Shown piece after piece: positions 35,542 through 44,408 of a DNA stretch of 64,000 nt (position 1 is the stretch's first letter; each line of letters begins with the position of its first letter). Where the stretch lies: assembly GCA_964638055.1 (NCBI GenBank), contig CAZWXF010000001.1, forward strand, positions 71,983 to 135,982, written 5' to 3'. Below the pieces are notes generated by a model, which worked only from the letters and a program-made list of their open reading frames with translations, made no database searches and was not told the origin of the DNA. The position numbers and the translations under genes were made by a program. This DNA comes from Prado023 sp964638055. GTDB lineage: Bacteria > Actinomycetota > Actinomycetes > S36-B12 > CAIYMF01.

Positions 35542-36464
35542 GCCCCGCGCGGCTGGCCCACGTGCCCGAGGGACTGGCCGGAGAGCGGGTGGACGCGGCG
35601 CTTGCGCGGATGTTCGGCCTCTCCCGGACCAGGGCTGCCGATCTGGCGGAGGAGGGCCTCGTCCTGGTCGAGGGACGCCGGGCGGGCAAGAGCGACAGGC
35701 TGGCCCCGGGGCAGCTCGTCGAGGTCGAGATCCCCGACATCCCTGACCTGGCAGAGCGTGAGGAGCCCGACCACGCCGGGCTGACCGTGGTGCACGACGA
35801 CGCAGACATCGTGGTGGTGGCCAAGCCGGTCGGGATGGTCGCTCACCCCTCGCTCGGCTTCGACGGCCCCAGCGTGACCGGCGTGCTGCGGGCGCGGGGC
35901 TTCCGCATCAGCACCTCGGGCGCCCCGGAGCGTCGGGGAATCGTGCAGCGACTGGACGTGGGCACGTCCGGGGTCATGGTGCTGGCCAAGAGCGAGCCGG
36001 CCTACAGCCACCTCAAAGACCAGTTCCGCCAGCGCACGCCGCTGAAGGTGTATCACGCGCTGGTCCAGGGCCTGCCGGATCCGGTTGTCGGCACGATCGA
36101 CGCCCCCATCGGCCGGCACCCCCACCATGACTGGAAGTTCAGCGTGCGAGCGGGGGGCAAGCCGGCGATCACCCACTACTCGTTGATCGAGGCCTTCCGG
36201 TTCGCCAGCCTGCTGGAGGTCCACCTCGAGACCGGGCGCACCCACCAGATCAGGGTCCACATGGCCGCGATCAGGCACCCGTGCGTCGGCGACCCCCTGT
36301 ACGGCGCCGATCCGGTCCTTGCGGCGCGTTGCGGGCTGGACCGCCAGTGGCTGCACGCCCTGCGACTGGGGTTCGTCCACCCCGGGTCGGGGGAGTGGGT
36401 GGAGTTCGAGGCGCCCTATCCCGAGGATCTGACCCGGGCCCTGGAGCTGCTGACGGCCGACTGA
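35538..36464 (+). CDS. RluD-family 23S rRNA pseudouridine synthase
   Basis: A 308-residue RluA/RluD-type enzyme. An N-terminal S4 domain (GERVDAALARMFGLSRTRAADL) precedes the catalytic domain. QRLDVGTSGVMVLAK contains the catalytic D140; the family usually has HRLDxxTSG, so Q replaces H here. LLEVHLETGRTHQIRVHMA is the second signature. The lspA-rluD pairing is common in Gram-positives. The enzyme probably modifies helix 69 or nearby 23S sites, though the exact uridines are not determined. The gene ends at a hairpin facing dnaE1. Confidence 0.9.
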   Translation: MSPARLAHVPEGLAGERVDAALARMFGLSRTRAADLAEEGLVLVEGRRAGKSDRLAPGQLVEVEIPDIPDLAEREEPDHAGLTVVHDDADIVVVAKPVGMVAHPSLGFDGPSVTGVLRARGFRISTSGAPERRGIVQRLDVGTSGVMVLAKSEPAYSHLKDQFRQRTPLKVYHALVQGLPDPVVGTIDAPIGRHPHHDWKFSVRAGGKPAITHYSLIEAFRFASLLEVHLETGRTHQIRVHMAAIRHPCVGDPLYGADPVLAARCGLDRQWLHALRLGFVHPGSGEWVEFEAPYPEDLTRALELLTAD

Positions 36465-36480
36465 GCCCGCGGCAGGGCTC
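36463..36480. terminator. Short hairpin between convergent rluD-type gene and dnaE1
   Basis: GAGCCC and GGGCTC pair around the 6-base loop GCGGCA. It begins in the stop codon of the upstream gene and lies 77 bases from the dnaE1 stop, so it could serve the forward gene. Confidence 0.4.
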
Positions 36481-36556
36481 GGATGTCCCGGCGTACGGCC
36501 GGCGGTCGGCGTGGCGCGCGTCAGGGCCCTCGGGTCGGGTGCTGGATGGTGCCCGA

Positions 36557-39500
36557 TCAGCCCAGGCAGTGCGGGCCGAGCAGCGCCTTGAGGTCGCCGT
36601 ACAGCGCCGAGGACGGGCTGACCCGCAGCCGCTCGTCGATCGACAGCACGGTCGTGCGGGCCCCGTTGCGGATGTGCAGGTGGACCGGCGCCATGCCGGG
36701 GTGCCCCGCCAGGACCTCGCGCAGCCGAGCGACCACCGGCGGGATGCAGCGGCTCACGTCCAGATGCAGCGCGACCGGGGCGCTGCGGCCGTCCTCGACG
36801 ACGTTGGGCGCGGAGATGTCGGTCGCCCGGAGCTTGGCCGCACCCTCGTCGCCGCGGTCGATCCGGCCGCGCACCACCAGGACCCGGTCCTCGGCGATGT
36901 GCGGTCCGGCGGTCGCGTACAGCGCGGGGAAGCACAGCACCTCCACCGAACCGGCGAGGTCCTCCAGCGTGAACAGCGCCCACGGCTCGCCCTTGGCGCG
37001 CGTGGTCTTGCGCTGCACCCCGGTGACCAGGCCCGCCACGGTCACCGGCTGGCCGTCCGACACCGACTCGCCCGAGAGGGCGGAGATCGGCATGTCCGCC
37101 AAGGAGGACAGGACGTTCTCCAAGCCGAAGAGGGGATGGTCGCTGACGTAGAGCCCGAGCATGTCGCGCTCGTGCGCGAGCAGGGTCCGCTTGTCCCACT
37201 CGGTCGGTGGCGGGGTGACGCGCACGCCCGCGGCGACCTCGGACTGGTCGTCGTCGAGGTCGGCGAAGAGGTCGAACTGCCCCATCGCCTGGGAGCGCTT
37301 GGTGTCCAGGGCCGCGTCGATCGTCTGCTCGTGGATGGACACCAGCCCGTGGCGGGTATGGCCGAAGCTGTCGAAGGCGCCTGCCTTGATCAGCGAATCC
37401 ACGACCCTCTTGTTGCAGACCGAGATCTCCACCTTGTCGATGAAGTCGTGGAAGTCGGCGAAGCGGCCCTTGCTCGTGCGGGTCCGGATGATGGACTCCA
37501 CGACGTTGGTCCCGACGTTGCGGATCGCGGACAGGCCGAACCGGACGTCGGTCCCGCGCGGCGCGAAGTCCGACTGCGACTCGTTGACATCCGGCGGCAG
37601 GACCTTGATGCCCATCCGGCGGCACTCGTTGAGGTAGATCGCGGACTTGTCCTTGTCGTCGGCGATCGAGGTCAGCAGGGCGGCCATGTACTCGGCCGGG
37701 TAGTTGGCCTTGAGGTAGGCCGTCCAGTACGAGACCAGCCCGTAGCCCGCGGTGTGCGCCTTGTTGAAGGCGTAGTCGGAGAACGGGACGAGCGTCGCCC
37801 ACAGGGCCTCGATCGACGCCTCGGAGTACCCGCTCGCACGCATCCCCTCGGCGAAGGGCACGTACTCCTTGTCCAGGATCTCCTTCTTCTTCTTGCCCAT
37901 CGCGCGGCGCAGCAGGTCTGCCTTGCCCAGCGAGTAGCCGGCCAGCTGCTGGGCGATCGCCATGACCTGTTCCTGGTAGACGATCAGGCCGTAGGTGTCG
38001 GCCAGCAGTGCGTCCAGGGGTCCGGCCAGCTCCGGATGGATCGGCTTGATCTCCTGGCGGCCGTTCTTGCGGTCGGCGAAGTCGTTGTGGGCGTTGACGC
38101 CCATCGGTCCCGGCCGGTAGAGGGCAAGCACCGCGGAGATGTCCTCGAAGTCCGTCGGGCCCAGGCGCACGAGCAGTGCCCTCATGCCCGCGTTGTCCAG
38201 CTGGAACACGCCCAGGGTGTCGCCACTGGCCAGGAGCCTGTATGTCGCCGGGTCATCCAGGGTGAGCTCCTCCAGGACCACTTTCTCCCCGCGGTTGCTC
38301 TCGATGTGCCGCAGCGCGTCGTCGAGGATCGTCAGGTTGCGCAGGCCCAGGAAGTCCATCTTGAGCAGGCCGAGGGACTCGCAGGCGCCCATGTCGAGCT
38401 GGGTGATGATCGAGCCGTCGGCCTCCCGGCGCATGATCGGCACCACGTCGAGCAGGGGCTCGGCCGACAGGATCACACCCGCGGCGTGCACGCCCCACTG
38501 CCGGCGCAGACCCTCCAGGCCCCTGGCCGTGTCGACGACCTCGCGCAGCGCCTCCTCCGAGTCGTAGAGGGCGCGGAACTCTCCCGCCTCCTTGTACCGC
38601 TCGTGGTTCTCGTCGAAGATCCCGGCCAGCGGGATGTCCTTGCCCATCACAGCGGGCGGCATCGCCTTGGTGAGCCGCTCGCCCACGGCGAAGGGATGTC
38701 CGAGCACCCGGGCGGAGTCCTTCAGGGCGGCCTTGGCCTTGATCGTGGAGTAGGTGACGATCTGGGCGACGCGCTCCTCGCCGTAGCGGTCGGTGGCGTA
38801 GCGGATCATCTCGGAGCGCCGGCGCTCGTCGAAGTCCATGTCGATGTCGGGCATCGAGATGCGCTCGGGGTTGAGGAACCGCTCGAACAGCAGTCCGTGG
38901 GCCATGGGGTCCAGCTCGGTGATGCCCAACGCGTAGGCGACGAGTGCGCCGGCTGCCGAACCGCGCCCGGGGCCCACACGGATCCCGACCTCCTTGGCGT
39001 GGGCGACCAGGTCGGCGGTGACGAGGAAGTACCCCGGGAACCCCATCTGGTTGATCACGCCCAGCTCGAAAGCGGCCTGCTGGCGGCGATCCTCGGGCAC
39101 GCCGCCCGGGTACCGGCGGGCCAAGCCCCGCTCCACCTCCTTGACCAGCCACGAGTCCTCCGACTCCCCCTCGGGCACGGGGAAGCGGGGCATGAGATTG
39201 CGACCTTCGGCGAACTCCACGGAGCAGCGCTCGGCAACGGCCAGGGTGTTGTCGCAGGCCTCCGGGAGCTCGGCCCAGACCCGGCGCATGTCCTCGGCGG
39301 AGCGCAGGTAGAAGTCCCGCGCGTCGAACCTGAAGCGGTTGGGGTCGGCCAGCGTCTTGCCCGTCTGCACGCACAGCAGCACCTCGTGGGCGTCGGCGTC
39401 GCCGGCGAACGTGTAGTGCAGGTCGTTGGTCGCCAGCAGGGGGAGCTTGAGGTCCCGCGCGATCCGCAGCAGGTCCTCGCGGGTGCGCCGCTCGATCTCC

Positions 39501-40111
39501 AGGCCGTGGTCCATGAGCTCGCAGAAGAAGTTCTCGGGACCCAGGATGTCGCGCATGTCCGCGGCCGCGGCGCGGGCCCGGTCGTAGCGCCCCGCCTGCA
39601 GCCAGCGGTTGACCTCGCCGGAGGGGCAGCCCGTCGTGGCGATGATGCCCTTGCCGTGGCGCTCCAACAGCTCGCGGTCGAAGCGTGGGTACTTGCGGTA
39701 CTGGCCCTCGAGGCTGGCCAGCGAGGAGAGCCGGAAGAGGTTGTGCAGCCCTTCGGTCGACTCCGCGAGCAGGGTCATGTGCGTGTAGTTGACCTTGCCC
39801 TTGGCGGTCCCCTCGTCGCCGACGTCCTGGCCCACATCAGCGCCGAAGTCGAAGGGCTGGCGGTCGAACCGGGAGCCGATGGGGACGTAGTAGCCCTCCA
39901 TCCCGATGATCGGGTTGACCCCCGCCGCCCGGCCCGCCTTCCAGAACTCGTACGCGCCGAAGACGTTGCCGTGATCGGTCATCGCCAGCGCCGGCATGCC
40001 CAAGCGGGAGGCCTCGGCGAAGAGCTCCTTGACGCGCGCCGCGCCGTCCAGCATCGAGTACTCCGTGTGCACGTGCAGGTGCACGAAGTTCCCGCTGGGG
40101 GACTCGGCCAC
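36557..40111 (-). CDS. dnaE: Replicative DNA polymerase III alpha subunit DnaE1
   Basis: Housekeeping C-family polymerase, 1184 residues. The PHP domain begins FVHLHVHTEYSMLDG (HLHVHTEYS at 11-19) and is intact, consistent with the PHP proofreading exonuclease of actinobacterial DnaE1. PDIDMDF carries D422, D424 and D426, and LLKMDFLGLRN carries D586. VYQEQVMAIAQQLAGYSLGKADLLRRAMGKKK-type fingers, a helix-hairpin-helix pair and a C-terminal OB domain follow. The start is the GTG at 40111, 4 bases after GGAGG; upstream in-frame codons would read into the inverted-repeat element at 40161-40321. Confidence 0.97.
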   Translation of the reverse strand: MAESPSGNFVHLHVHTEYSMLDGAARVKELFAEASRLGMPALAMTDHGNVFGAYEFWKAGRAAGVNPIIGMEGYYVPIGSRFDRQPFDFGADVGQDVGDEGTAKGKVNYTHMTLLAESTEGLHNLFRLSSLASLEGQYRKYPRFDRELLERHGKGIIATTGCPSGEVNRWLQAGRYDRARAAAADMRDILGPENFFCELMDHGLEIERRTREDLLRIARDLKLPLLATNDLHYTFAGDADAHEVLLCVQTGKTLADPNRFRFDARDFYLRSAEDMRRVWAELPEACDNTLAVAERCSVEFAEGRNLMPRFPVPEGESEDSWLVKEVERGLARRYPGGVPEDRRQQAAFELGVINQMGFPGYFLVTADLVAHAKEVGIRVGPGRGSAAGALVAYALGITELDPMAHGLLFERFLNPERISMPDIDMDFDERRRSEMIRYATDRYGEERVAQIVTYSTIKAKAALKDSARVLGHPFAVGERLTKAMPPAVMGKDIPLAGIFDENHERYKEAGEFRALYDSEEALREVVDTARGLEGLRRQWGVHAAGVILSAEPLLDVVPIMRREADGSIITQLDMGACESLGLLKMDFLGLRNLTILDDALRHIESNRGEKVVLEELTLDDPATYRLLASGDTLGVFQLDNAGMRALLVRLGPTDFEDISAVLALYRPGPMGVNAHNDFADRKNGRQEIKPIHPELAGPLDALLADTYGLIVYQEQVMAIAQQLAGYSLGKADLLRRAMGKKKKEILDKEYVPFAEGMRASGYSEASIEALWATLVPFSDYAFNKAHTAGYGLVSYWTAYLKANYPAEYMAALLTSIADDKDKSAIYLNECRRMGIKVLPPDVNESQSDFAPRGTDVRFGLSAIRNVGTNVVESIIRTRTSKGRFADFHDFIDKVEISVCNKRVVDSLIKAGAFDSFGHTRHGLVSIHEQTIDAALDTKRSQAMGQFDLFADLDDDQSEVAAGVRVTPPPTEWDKRTLLAHERDMLGLYVSDHPLFGLENVLSSLADMPISALSGESVSDGQPVTVAGLVTGVQRKTTRAKGEPWALFTLEDLAGSVEVLCFPALYATAGPHIAEDRVLVVRGRIDRGDEGAAKLRATDISAPNVVEDGRSAPVALHLDVSRCIPPVVARLREVLAGHPGMAPVHLHIRNGARTTVLSIDERLRVSPSSALYGDLKALLGPHCLG

Positions 40112-40160
40112 GGGGCCTCCAAGACCGTCGGGAAGGGGCTGTGCGTCGGGCTCGATCCTA

Positions 40161-40321
40161 GGGCCTGTCTGATGGATCGACGGCTGGGCGGCGCGGCTCC
40201 CGTGGGGGCGTTCGCGGCGTCCTCGTCGGTCGACGCACCCGCCGGGTGCGCCTCCCTCCTCCTCCTTGCGAACACTCCCACGGAAACCGCTCGCTGCCAG
40301 CGGACCCATCAGACAGGCCCT
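40161..40321. mobile_element. 161-bp inverted-repeat element (MITE-like), no coding capacity
   Basis: The ends AGGGCCTGTCTGATGGATC and GACCCATCAGACAGGCCCT are inverted repeats matching at 18 of 19 positions. Inside, CCGTGGGGGCGTTCGC and GCGAACACTCCCACGG form a second inverted pair with two mismatches, so the whole element can fold into a long hairpin. It has no transposase and no clear target duplication. It sits between the dnaE1 start and the YbaK gene, and its outer motif AGGGC(C/G)TGTCT is shared with the element at 53558-53725. Confidence 0.65.
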
Positions 40322-40386
40322 GCTCGCGAGCCCGACATCACCCTGAAGGCGCCGATCCGGCGGGGCTCCGGTGGCAGACTCGGGCC

Positions 40387-40884
40387 ATGCCCAAGAAGGC
40401 GCCGGGCCGGGCAGGCACGCCTGCGACCCGCATCCTGGCGGATGCCGCGGTGACCCACGTCCTGCGGACCTACAAGGACGATCCTCGGTCGGACTCCTCC
40501 GGCCCCGCCGCCGCCGCTGAGCTCGGCGTGCCCCCGGATCGGATCCTCACGACGCTGCTGGCCGATGTGGACGGCGACCTGGTCGTGGGGATCGTGCCGG
40601 TCTCCGGGACGCTCGACTTCAGCCTGCTGGCGGCGGCGGTCGGCGGGAAGCGGGCTGCCATGGCCCCCGTGGAGCAGGCCGAGAGGGCGACCGGCTACGT
40701 GGCCGGGGGCATCTCCCCGCTTGGCCAGCGCACAGCGCATCCGACGGTCCTGGACGAGTCGGCGCTGAGGCACTCGACGGTCCTCGTGTCGGGCGGGCGT
40801 CGGGGCCTGGACGTCGAGATCGACCCACACGACCTGATGGACCTGACGAACGCCCGCGCCGCCCCCATCTCCCGGCGGAGCTGA
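40387..40884 (+). CDS. YbaK/EbsC-type aminoacyl-tRNA deacylase
   Basis: A 165-residue YbaK-domain protein. TRILADAAVTHVLRTYKDD, the segment RILTTLLADVDGDLVVGIVP, RATGYVAGGISPLGQRT and VLVSGGRRGLDVEIDPHDL are the successive family motifs. Homologues hydrolyse mischarged Cys-tRNA(Pro) or related species in trans. The key lysine of the usual K-T-L segment reads T-T-L here, so activity should be checked. The ATG at 40387 follows CAGACT (40375-40380) at exactly six bases, suggesting a leaderless transcript with a slightly off-consensus -10. Confidence 0.85.
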   Translation: MPKKAPGRAGTPATRILADAAVTHVLRTYKDDPRSDSSGPAAAAELGVPPDRILTTLLADVDGDLVVGIVPVSGTLDFSLLAAAVGGKRAAMAPVEQAERATGYVAGGISPLGQRTAHPTVLDESALRHSTVLVSGGRRGLDVEIDPHDLMDLTNARAAPISRRS

Positions 40885-41026
40885 GGCTCGCCGGGCCCGG
40901 ACCCTGCCGGGTCGGGGGCCTGGCGGCTGGGCGGTACGGTTGGGGGACAGTTCCGGGGGACACGGTCGGCAGGGAAGGCATGCGCCGCCCGCGGTCAGGC
41001 CGGCAGGGATGCGAGCAGGAGGGCAT

Positions 41027-42148
41027 GTGCTGGTCACCTACTACGCGGCGACCTGCGCCATCCTGACCGCCGTCGTCGCGTTCTGGGTCACGGGGTGGAC
41101 CGAGGAGCTGGGGCTGCGCGGGCTGATCTCCTGGGCCGTCGTCGTCACGGGTGGGACCGCGCTGGCGGTGCTGGTGGGCCGGGGCCTCCTGGCCCTGGAC
41201 TCGTCCGGGCTGATCAACGTGGTCTTCCGTCAGGTCGTCATCGGCCTCCCCCTGGCAGCGGTCCTGATCGGGATCCGGTCGCTGCGTCGGGGCTGGAGCG
41301 GGTCGACCACACCGGCCGCGACAGTCGCCCTCGTGCTGGCCCTCCTGATGGCTCCCCTGGGCTACTACATGGCGAACGTCGAGCCCGACCGGCTCGTGGT
41401 GCGCGAGGCGAGCATGACCGTGTCGACGATGGCCAAGGGACAGAGCCTGCGTGTGGGCGTCCTGAGCGACCTGCACACGACCTCCGTGGGAGACCTCGAG
41501 CAGCGCGCGGTGGAGGCCCTCATGGCTGCGCAGCCCGACCTCATCCTGATCCCGGGCGACATCTTCCAGGCCTCCGAGGATGCCTTCCAGCAGGAGCTTC
41601 CAGCGCTCCGCGCCCTCCTGGCACAGCTGCAGGCGCCGGGTGGCGTCTTCCTGGTGCCCGGCGACGTCGACACCATGGACAGGCTCGCCGCGCTGACAGA
41701 GGGCTCGGACATCCAGGTGCTCGAGAACCAGGTCGTGACCACCAAGGTCAACGAGGTGCGCGTCCGCATCGCCGGCCTGGGGCAGGACTACACATCCCCT
41801 GAGGCTTTGGCCGCCGCGCGGAGCCTGGAGCGGGCGCGCAAGCCGGGCGAGGCCCGCATCCTCCTGGTGCACCGCCCGGATGCGATCGGTGTGGTCCCGG
41901 CGACTGGCTCGCGGACAGACCTCGTCGTGGCCGGCCACACGCACGGCGGGCAGGTGGTCCTGCCCCTGATCGGCCCGCTCATGACGCAGTCCAACCTCCC
42001 GCGCAGGGTGGCCGCGGGGGGTCTGTTCCAGATGAGTCAACGGGTCATCTACGTCTCCAGCGGTGTGGGTGTGGAGCGCGGCCAGGCGCCACGGATGCGG
42101 CTGCTGGACCCTCCGAGCGTGTCGATCGTGACCCTCGACGGGTCCTGA
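41027..42148 (+). CDS. Membrane-anchored metallophosphoesterase with degenerate GNH motif
   Basis: A 373-residue protein with four hydrophobic segments (about 1-125) and a C-terminal calcineurin-like phosphoesterase domain, a YkuE-like layout. Motif I is DLH (D148, H150) and motif V is GHTHGG (H304, H306), both intact. Motif II reads PGDIFQ (D178) without its final Asp, and motif III reads PGDVD (213-215) where GNH[DE] is expected, so the bridging Asn and catalytic His are replaced. It may be inactive, use different metals, or have a specialised substrate. The GTG at 41027 is chosen for the AGGAGGG at 41017-41023; the ATG at 41009 is an alternative. Confidence 0.8.
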   Translation: MLVTYYAATCAILTAVVAFWVTGWTEELGLRGLISWAVVVTGGTALAVLVGRGLLALDSSGLINVVFRQVVIGLPLAAVLIGIRSLRRGWSGSTTPAATVALVLALLMAPLGYYMANVEPDRLVVREASMTVSTMAKGQSLRVGVLSDLHTTSVGDLEQRAVEALMAAQPDLILIPGDIFQASEDAFQQELPALRALLAQLQAPGGVFLVPGDVDTMDRLAALTEGSDIQVLENQVVTTKVNEVRVRIAGLGQDYTSPEALAAARSLERARKPGEARILLVHRPDAIGVVPATGSRTDLVVAGHTHGGQVVLPLIGPLMTQSNLPRRVAAGGLFQMSQRVIYVSSGVGVERGQAPRMRLLDPPSVSIVTLDGS

Positions 42149-42290
42149 ACCCAGCACGAGTCAGTGCGGGCACCGCGGCGTGGTGGCAGATCCCGCGACG
42201 GGACCGGCCAGCGAAGGGGCAGCGGCCCGGGCGCCGGGATGCCGTCTGCGGCGGGCTGCGGGTGCCGACCGGAGGCCCTAGCCTTCAGGA

Positions 42291-42962
42291 GTGCCGATGG
42301 TCGCCCTCTTCCCGCTGAGGACCGTCCTGGTACCCGGCCTGGTCCTGCCCCTGCACATCTTCGAGCCGCGGTACCGGCTCATGATCCACAACCTCCTGGA
42401 GTTCCCACCTGACGAGCGGGGGTTCGGGATCGTGGCGATCCGTCCTGGGGCGTCGGCGTGCGAGAGCGGAGCCGACATCTTCGACATCGGCACGATGGCA
42501 AGGATCACCAGCGTCGAGGCCCTGCCCGACGGGCGGTACGACATCGTGACCGTGGGCGCGCGCCGCTTCTCCATCCTCGGCCTGGACGACGACCTGCCCT
42601 ACCTGCGTGCGCACGTGCGCCTGCACCCCGAGCCGATCGGCGATCCGCAGAGCACGCAGACCCTGGCGCACCACGCGGTCGAGCTGCTGTCGCGCTACCG
42701 AGCGCTGATCGCCGAGTGGGGCGTCATCGACATGGCCCCCCTGCGCGACCTGCCCGAGGACCCCGTCGTGCTGAGCTATCTGGTGGGCTCAGCGGTTGTG
42801 TGCGACCTGTGCACCCATCAGCGGCTGCTGGCCATGGTGGATGCCCAGATGAGGCTCAAGGCCGTCTGCGAGCTGATCGCCGAGGAGATCGCCGCGATGA
42901 CAGCGGTGCCCTCCATGCCGGCGGTGGACATGGTGTCTCCCTCGCGGTCCTGGTGGAACTGA
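42291..42962 (+). CDS. Lon N-terminal (substrate-binding) domain protein
   Basis: A stand-alone Lon-N/PUA-like domain protein of 223 residues without the AAA+ or protease domains. VALFPLRTVLVPGLVLPLHIFEPRYRLM is the opening, given here only by its key elements FPL, PG, PLHIFEPRY; GFGIVAIRPG, IGTMARITSVEALPDGRYDIV and a helical C-terminal half follow. Such proteins are widespread in actinobacteria with unknown function. Two starts compete: GTG at 42291, exactly six bases after TAGCCT (42279-42284) and therefore a likely leaderless start, and ATG at 42297, five bases after GGAG. Confidence 0.85.
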   Translation: MPMVALFPLRTVLVPGLVLPLHIFEPRYRLMIHNLLEFPPDERGFGIVAIRPGASACESGADIFDIGTMARITSVEALPDGRYDIVTVGARRFSILGLDDDLPYLRAHVRLHPEPIGDPQSTQTLAHHAVELLSRYRALIAEWGVIDMAPLRDLPEDPVVLSYLVGSAVVCDLCTHQRLLAMVDAQMRLKAVCELIAEEIAAMTAVPSMPAVDMVSPSRSWWN

Positions 42963-43085
42963 CTCGAACGGGCCGTGTCGGAGCAGCCCTGTGGGCATGT
43001 CCCCGTCCGCAGCGGGCGGCGGCCCCGCGAGGGGTGGCCTGCGGAGGCGGGGCCCGCGCGCCCCGGGCCGACCGTCGCGAGCACG

Positions 43086-43091
43086 TAGGAT
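43086..43091 (+). promoter_or_regulatory. -10 element of a probable leaderless hisD transcript
   Basis: TAGGAT ends six bases before the hisD ATG, which would put the transcription start on the A of the start codon. No good -35 or ribosome-binding site is visible, as expected for leaderless actinobacterial messages. Confidence 0.6.
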
Positions 43092-43097
43092 CCGGGC

Positions 43098-44408
43098 ATG
43101 ATCCGGCGCCTTGACCTCAGGGCGGGGCTGCCCGCAGACCTCGCCGCAGCGGCGCCGAGGGCCTCGGTCGACGTCGAGCAGGCCCTCGCCGCCGTGGCCC
43201 CGATCGTGGCTGATGTGGCTGCCCGCGGGGGTCAGGCGGTCCTGGACCACGGGGAGCGGCTCGACGGCGTGCGGGCGCCGCACCTTCGCGTGCCCGAGTC
43301 GATCCTGGACGCGGCCCTGGCCGGCCTCGATCCCGACGTCCGGCGCGCCCTCGAGGTCGCCATCGAGCGCGTGCGCATCGTGCACCGCGACCAGCTGCCC
43401 GAGCCCCGCATCACCCAGGTGGTGACCGGCGGGACCGTGACCTCGCGTCACCTCCCGGTCGATCGGGTGGGCCTCTACGTCCCCGGTGGCCGGGCGGTGT
43501 ATCCGTCGTCGGTGGTGATGAACGTCGTCCCCGCACAGATCGCCGGGGTGGCCTCGCTCGCCATCGCGTCCCCGCCCCAGGTCGACCATGGCGGGCTCCC
43601 GCACCCGACGATCCTGGCCGCGGCCGCCCTCCTGGGCGTCGACGAGGTCTACGCGGCCGGTGGTGCCCAGGCGATCGCGATGTTCGCGTACGGCGCGGCC
43701 CTCCCGGGGGGCACCGTCTGCCGCCCCGTCAACCTCGTGACCGGACCGGGCAACGTCTACGTGACTGCGGCCAAGCGCCTGCTCAAGGGCAGGATCGGGA
43801 TCGACGCGGAGGCCGGCCCGACCGAGATCATGGTCCTGGCCGACAGCACCGCCTCGGCCGCGCACGTGGCCGCCGATCTCATCAGCCAGGCCGAGCACGA
43901 CGTACTGGCCGGCTCGGTCCTGGTGACCGACTCCGCGGAGCTGGCCGATGCGGTGGCCGGCGAGCTGGCCAGCCAGGTGGGGGCGACCAAGCACTCCCAG
44001 CGGATCGCCGAGGCCCTGGCCGGTCCGCAGAGCGCGATCATCCTGGTCGCGAACCTCGAGGACGGACTGGCCGTCGTCAACGCGTACGCCGCGGAGCACC
44101 TGGAGGTCATCACCGCTGACGCCGGGTCCGTGGCGGCACGGGTTCGCAACGCCGGCGCGGTGTTCGTCGGACCGGACTCGCCGGTGTCGCTCGGCGACTA
44201 CCTGGCCGGGTCGAACCATGTCCTGCCCACAGGGGGATGCGCCTGCCACTCCAGTGGCCTGGGGGTCTCCACCTTCCTGCGGCGCGTCAGCTTCATCGAG
44301 TACGACCGCGCGGCCCTGGCCGGCGTGGCCGGGCACATCGCGGCGCTCGCCGCGGCCGAGGACCTCCCCGCCCATGCCGCAGCCGTCGCTATCCGGGTGG
44401 AGCCATGA
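43098..44408 (+). CDS. hisD: Histidinol dehydrogenase
   Basis: Zinc- and NAD-dependent enzyme (436 residues) catalysing the last two oxidations of histidine synthesis. VDRVGLYVPGGRAVYPSSVVMN, VDEVYAAGGAQAIAMFAYG, LVTGPGNVYVTAAKRLL, GPTEIMVLADSTA and the His-containing EHLEV and SNHVLPTGG segments are all present. It starts the his operon, probably from a leaderless mRNA (TAGGAT at 43086). The stop overlaps hisC by ATGA. Confidence 0.97.
   Translation: MIRRLDLRAGLPADLAAAAPRASVDVEQALAAVAPIVADVAARGGQAVLDHGERLDGVRAPHLRVPESILDAALAGLDPDVRRALEVAIERVRIVHRDQLPEPRITQVVTGGTVTSRHLPVDRVGLYVPGGRAVYPSSVVMNVVPAQIAGVASLAIASPPQVDHGGLPHPTILAAAALLGVDEVYAAGGAQAIAMFAYGAALPGGTVCRPVNLVTGPGNVYVTAAKRLLKGRIGIDAEAGPTEIMVLADSTASAAHVAADLISQAEHDVLAGSVLVTDSAELADAVAGELASQVGATKHSQRIAEALAGPQSAIILVANLEDGLAVVNAYAAEHLEVITADAGSVAARVRNAGAVFVGPDSPVSLGDYLAGSNHVLPTGGCACHSSGLGVSTFLRRVSFIEYDRAALAGVAGHIAALAAAEDLPAHAAAVAIRVEP

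Noticed and set aside
36281..40453. Plus-strand reading of 1390 codons antisense to dnaE1
   Set aside because: It is a mirror frame of a GC-rich gene with complete DnaE1 motifs on the other strand, and its product has no domain and extreme composition.
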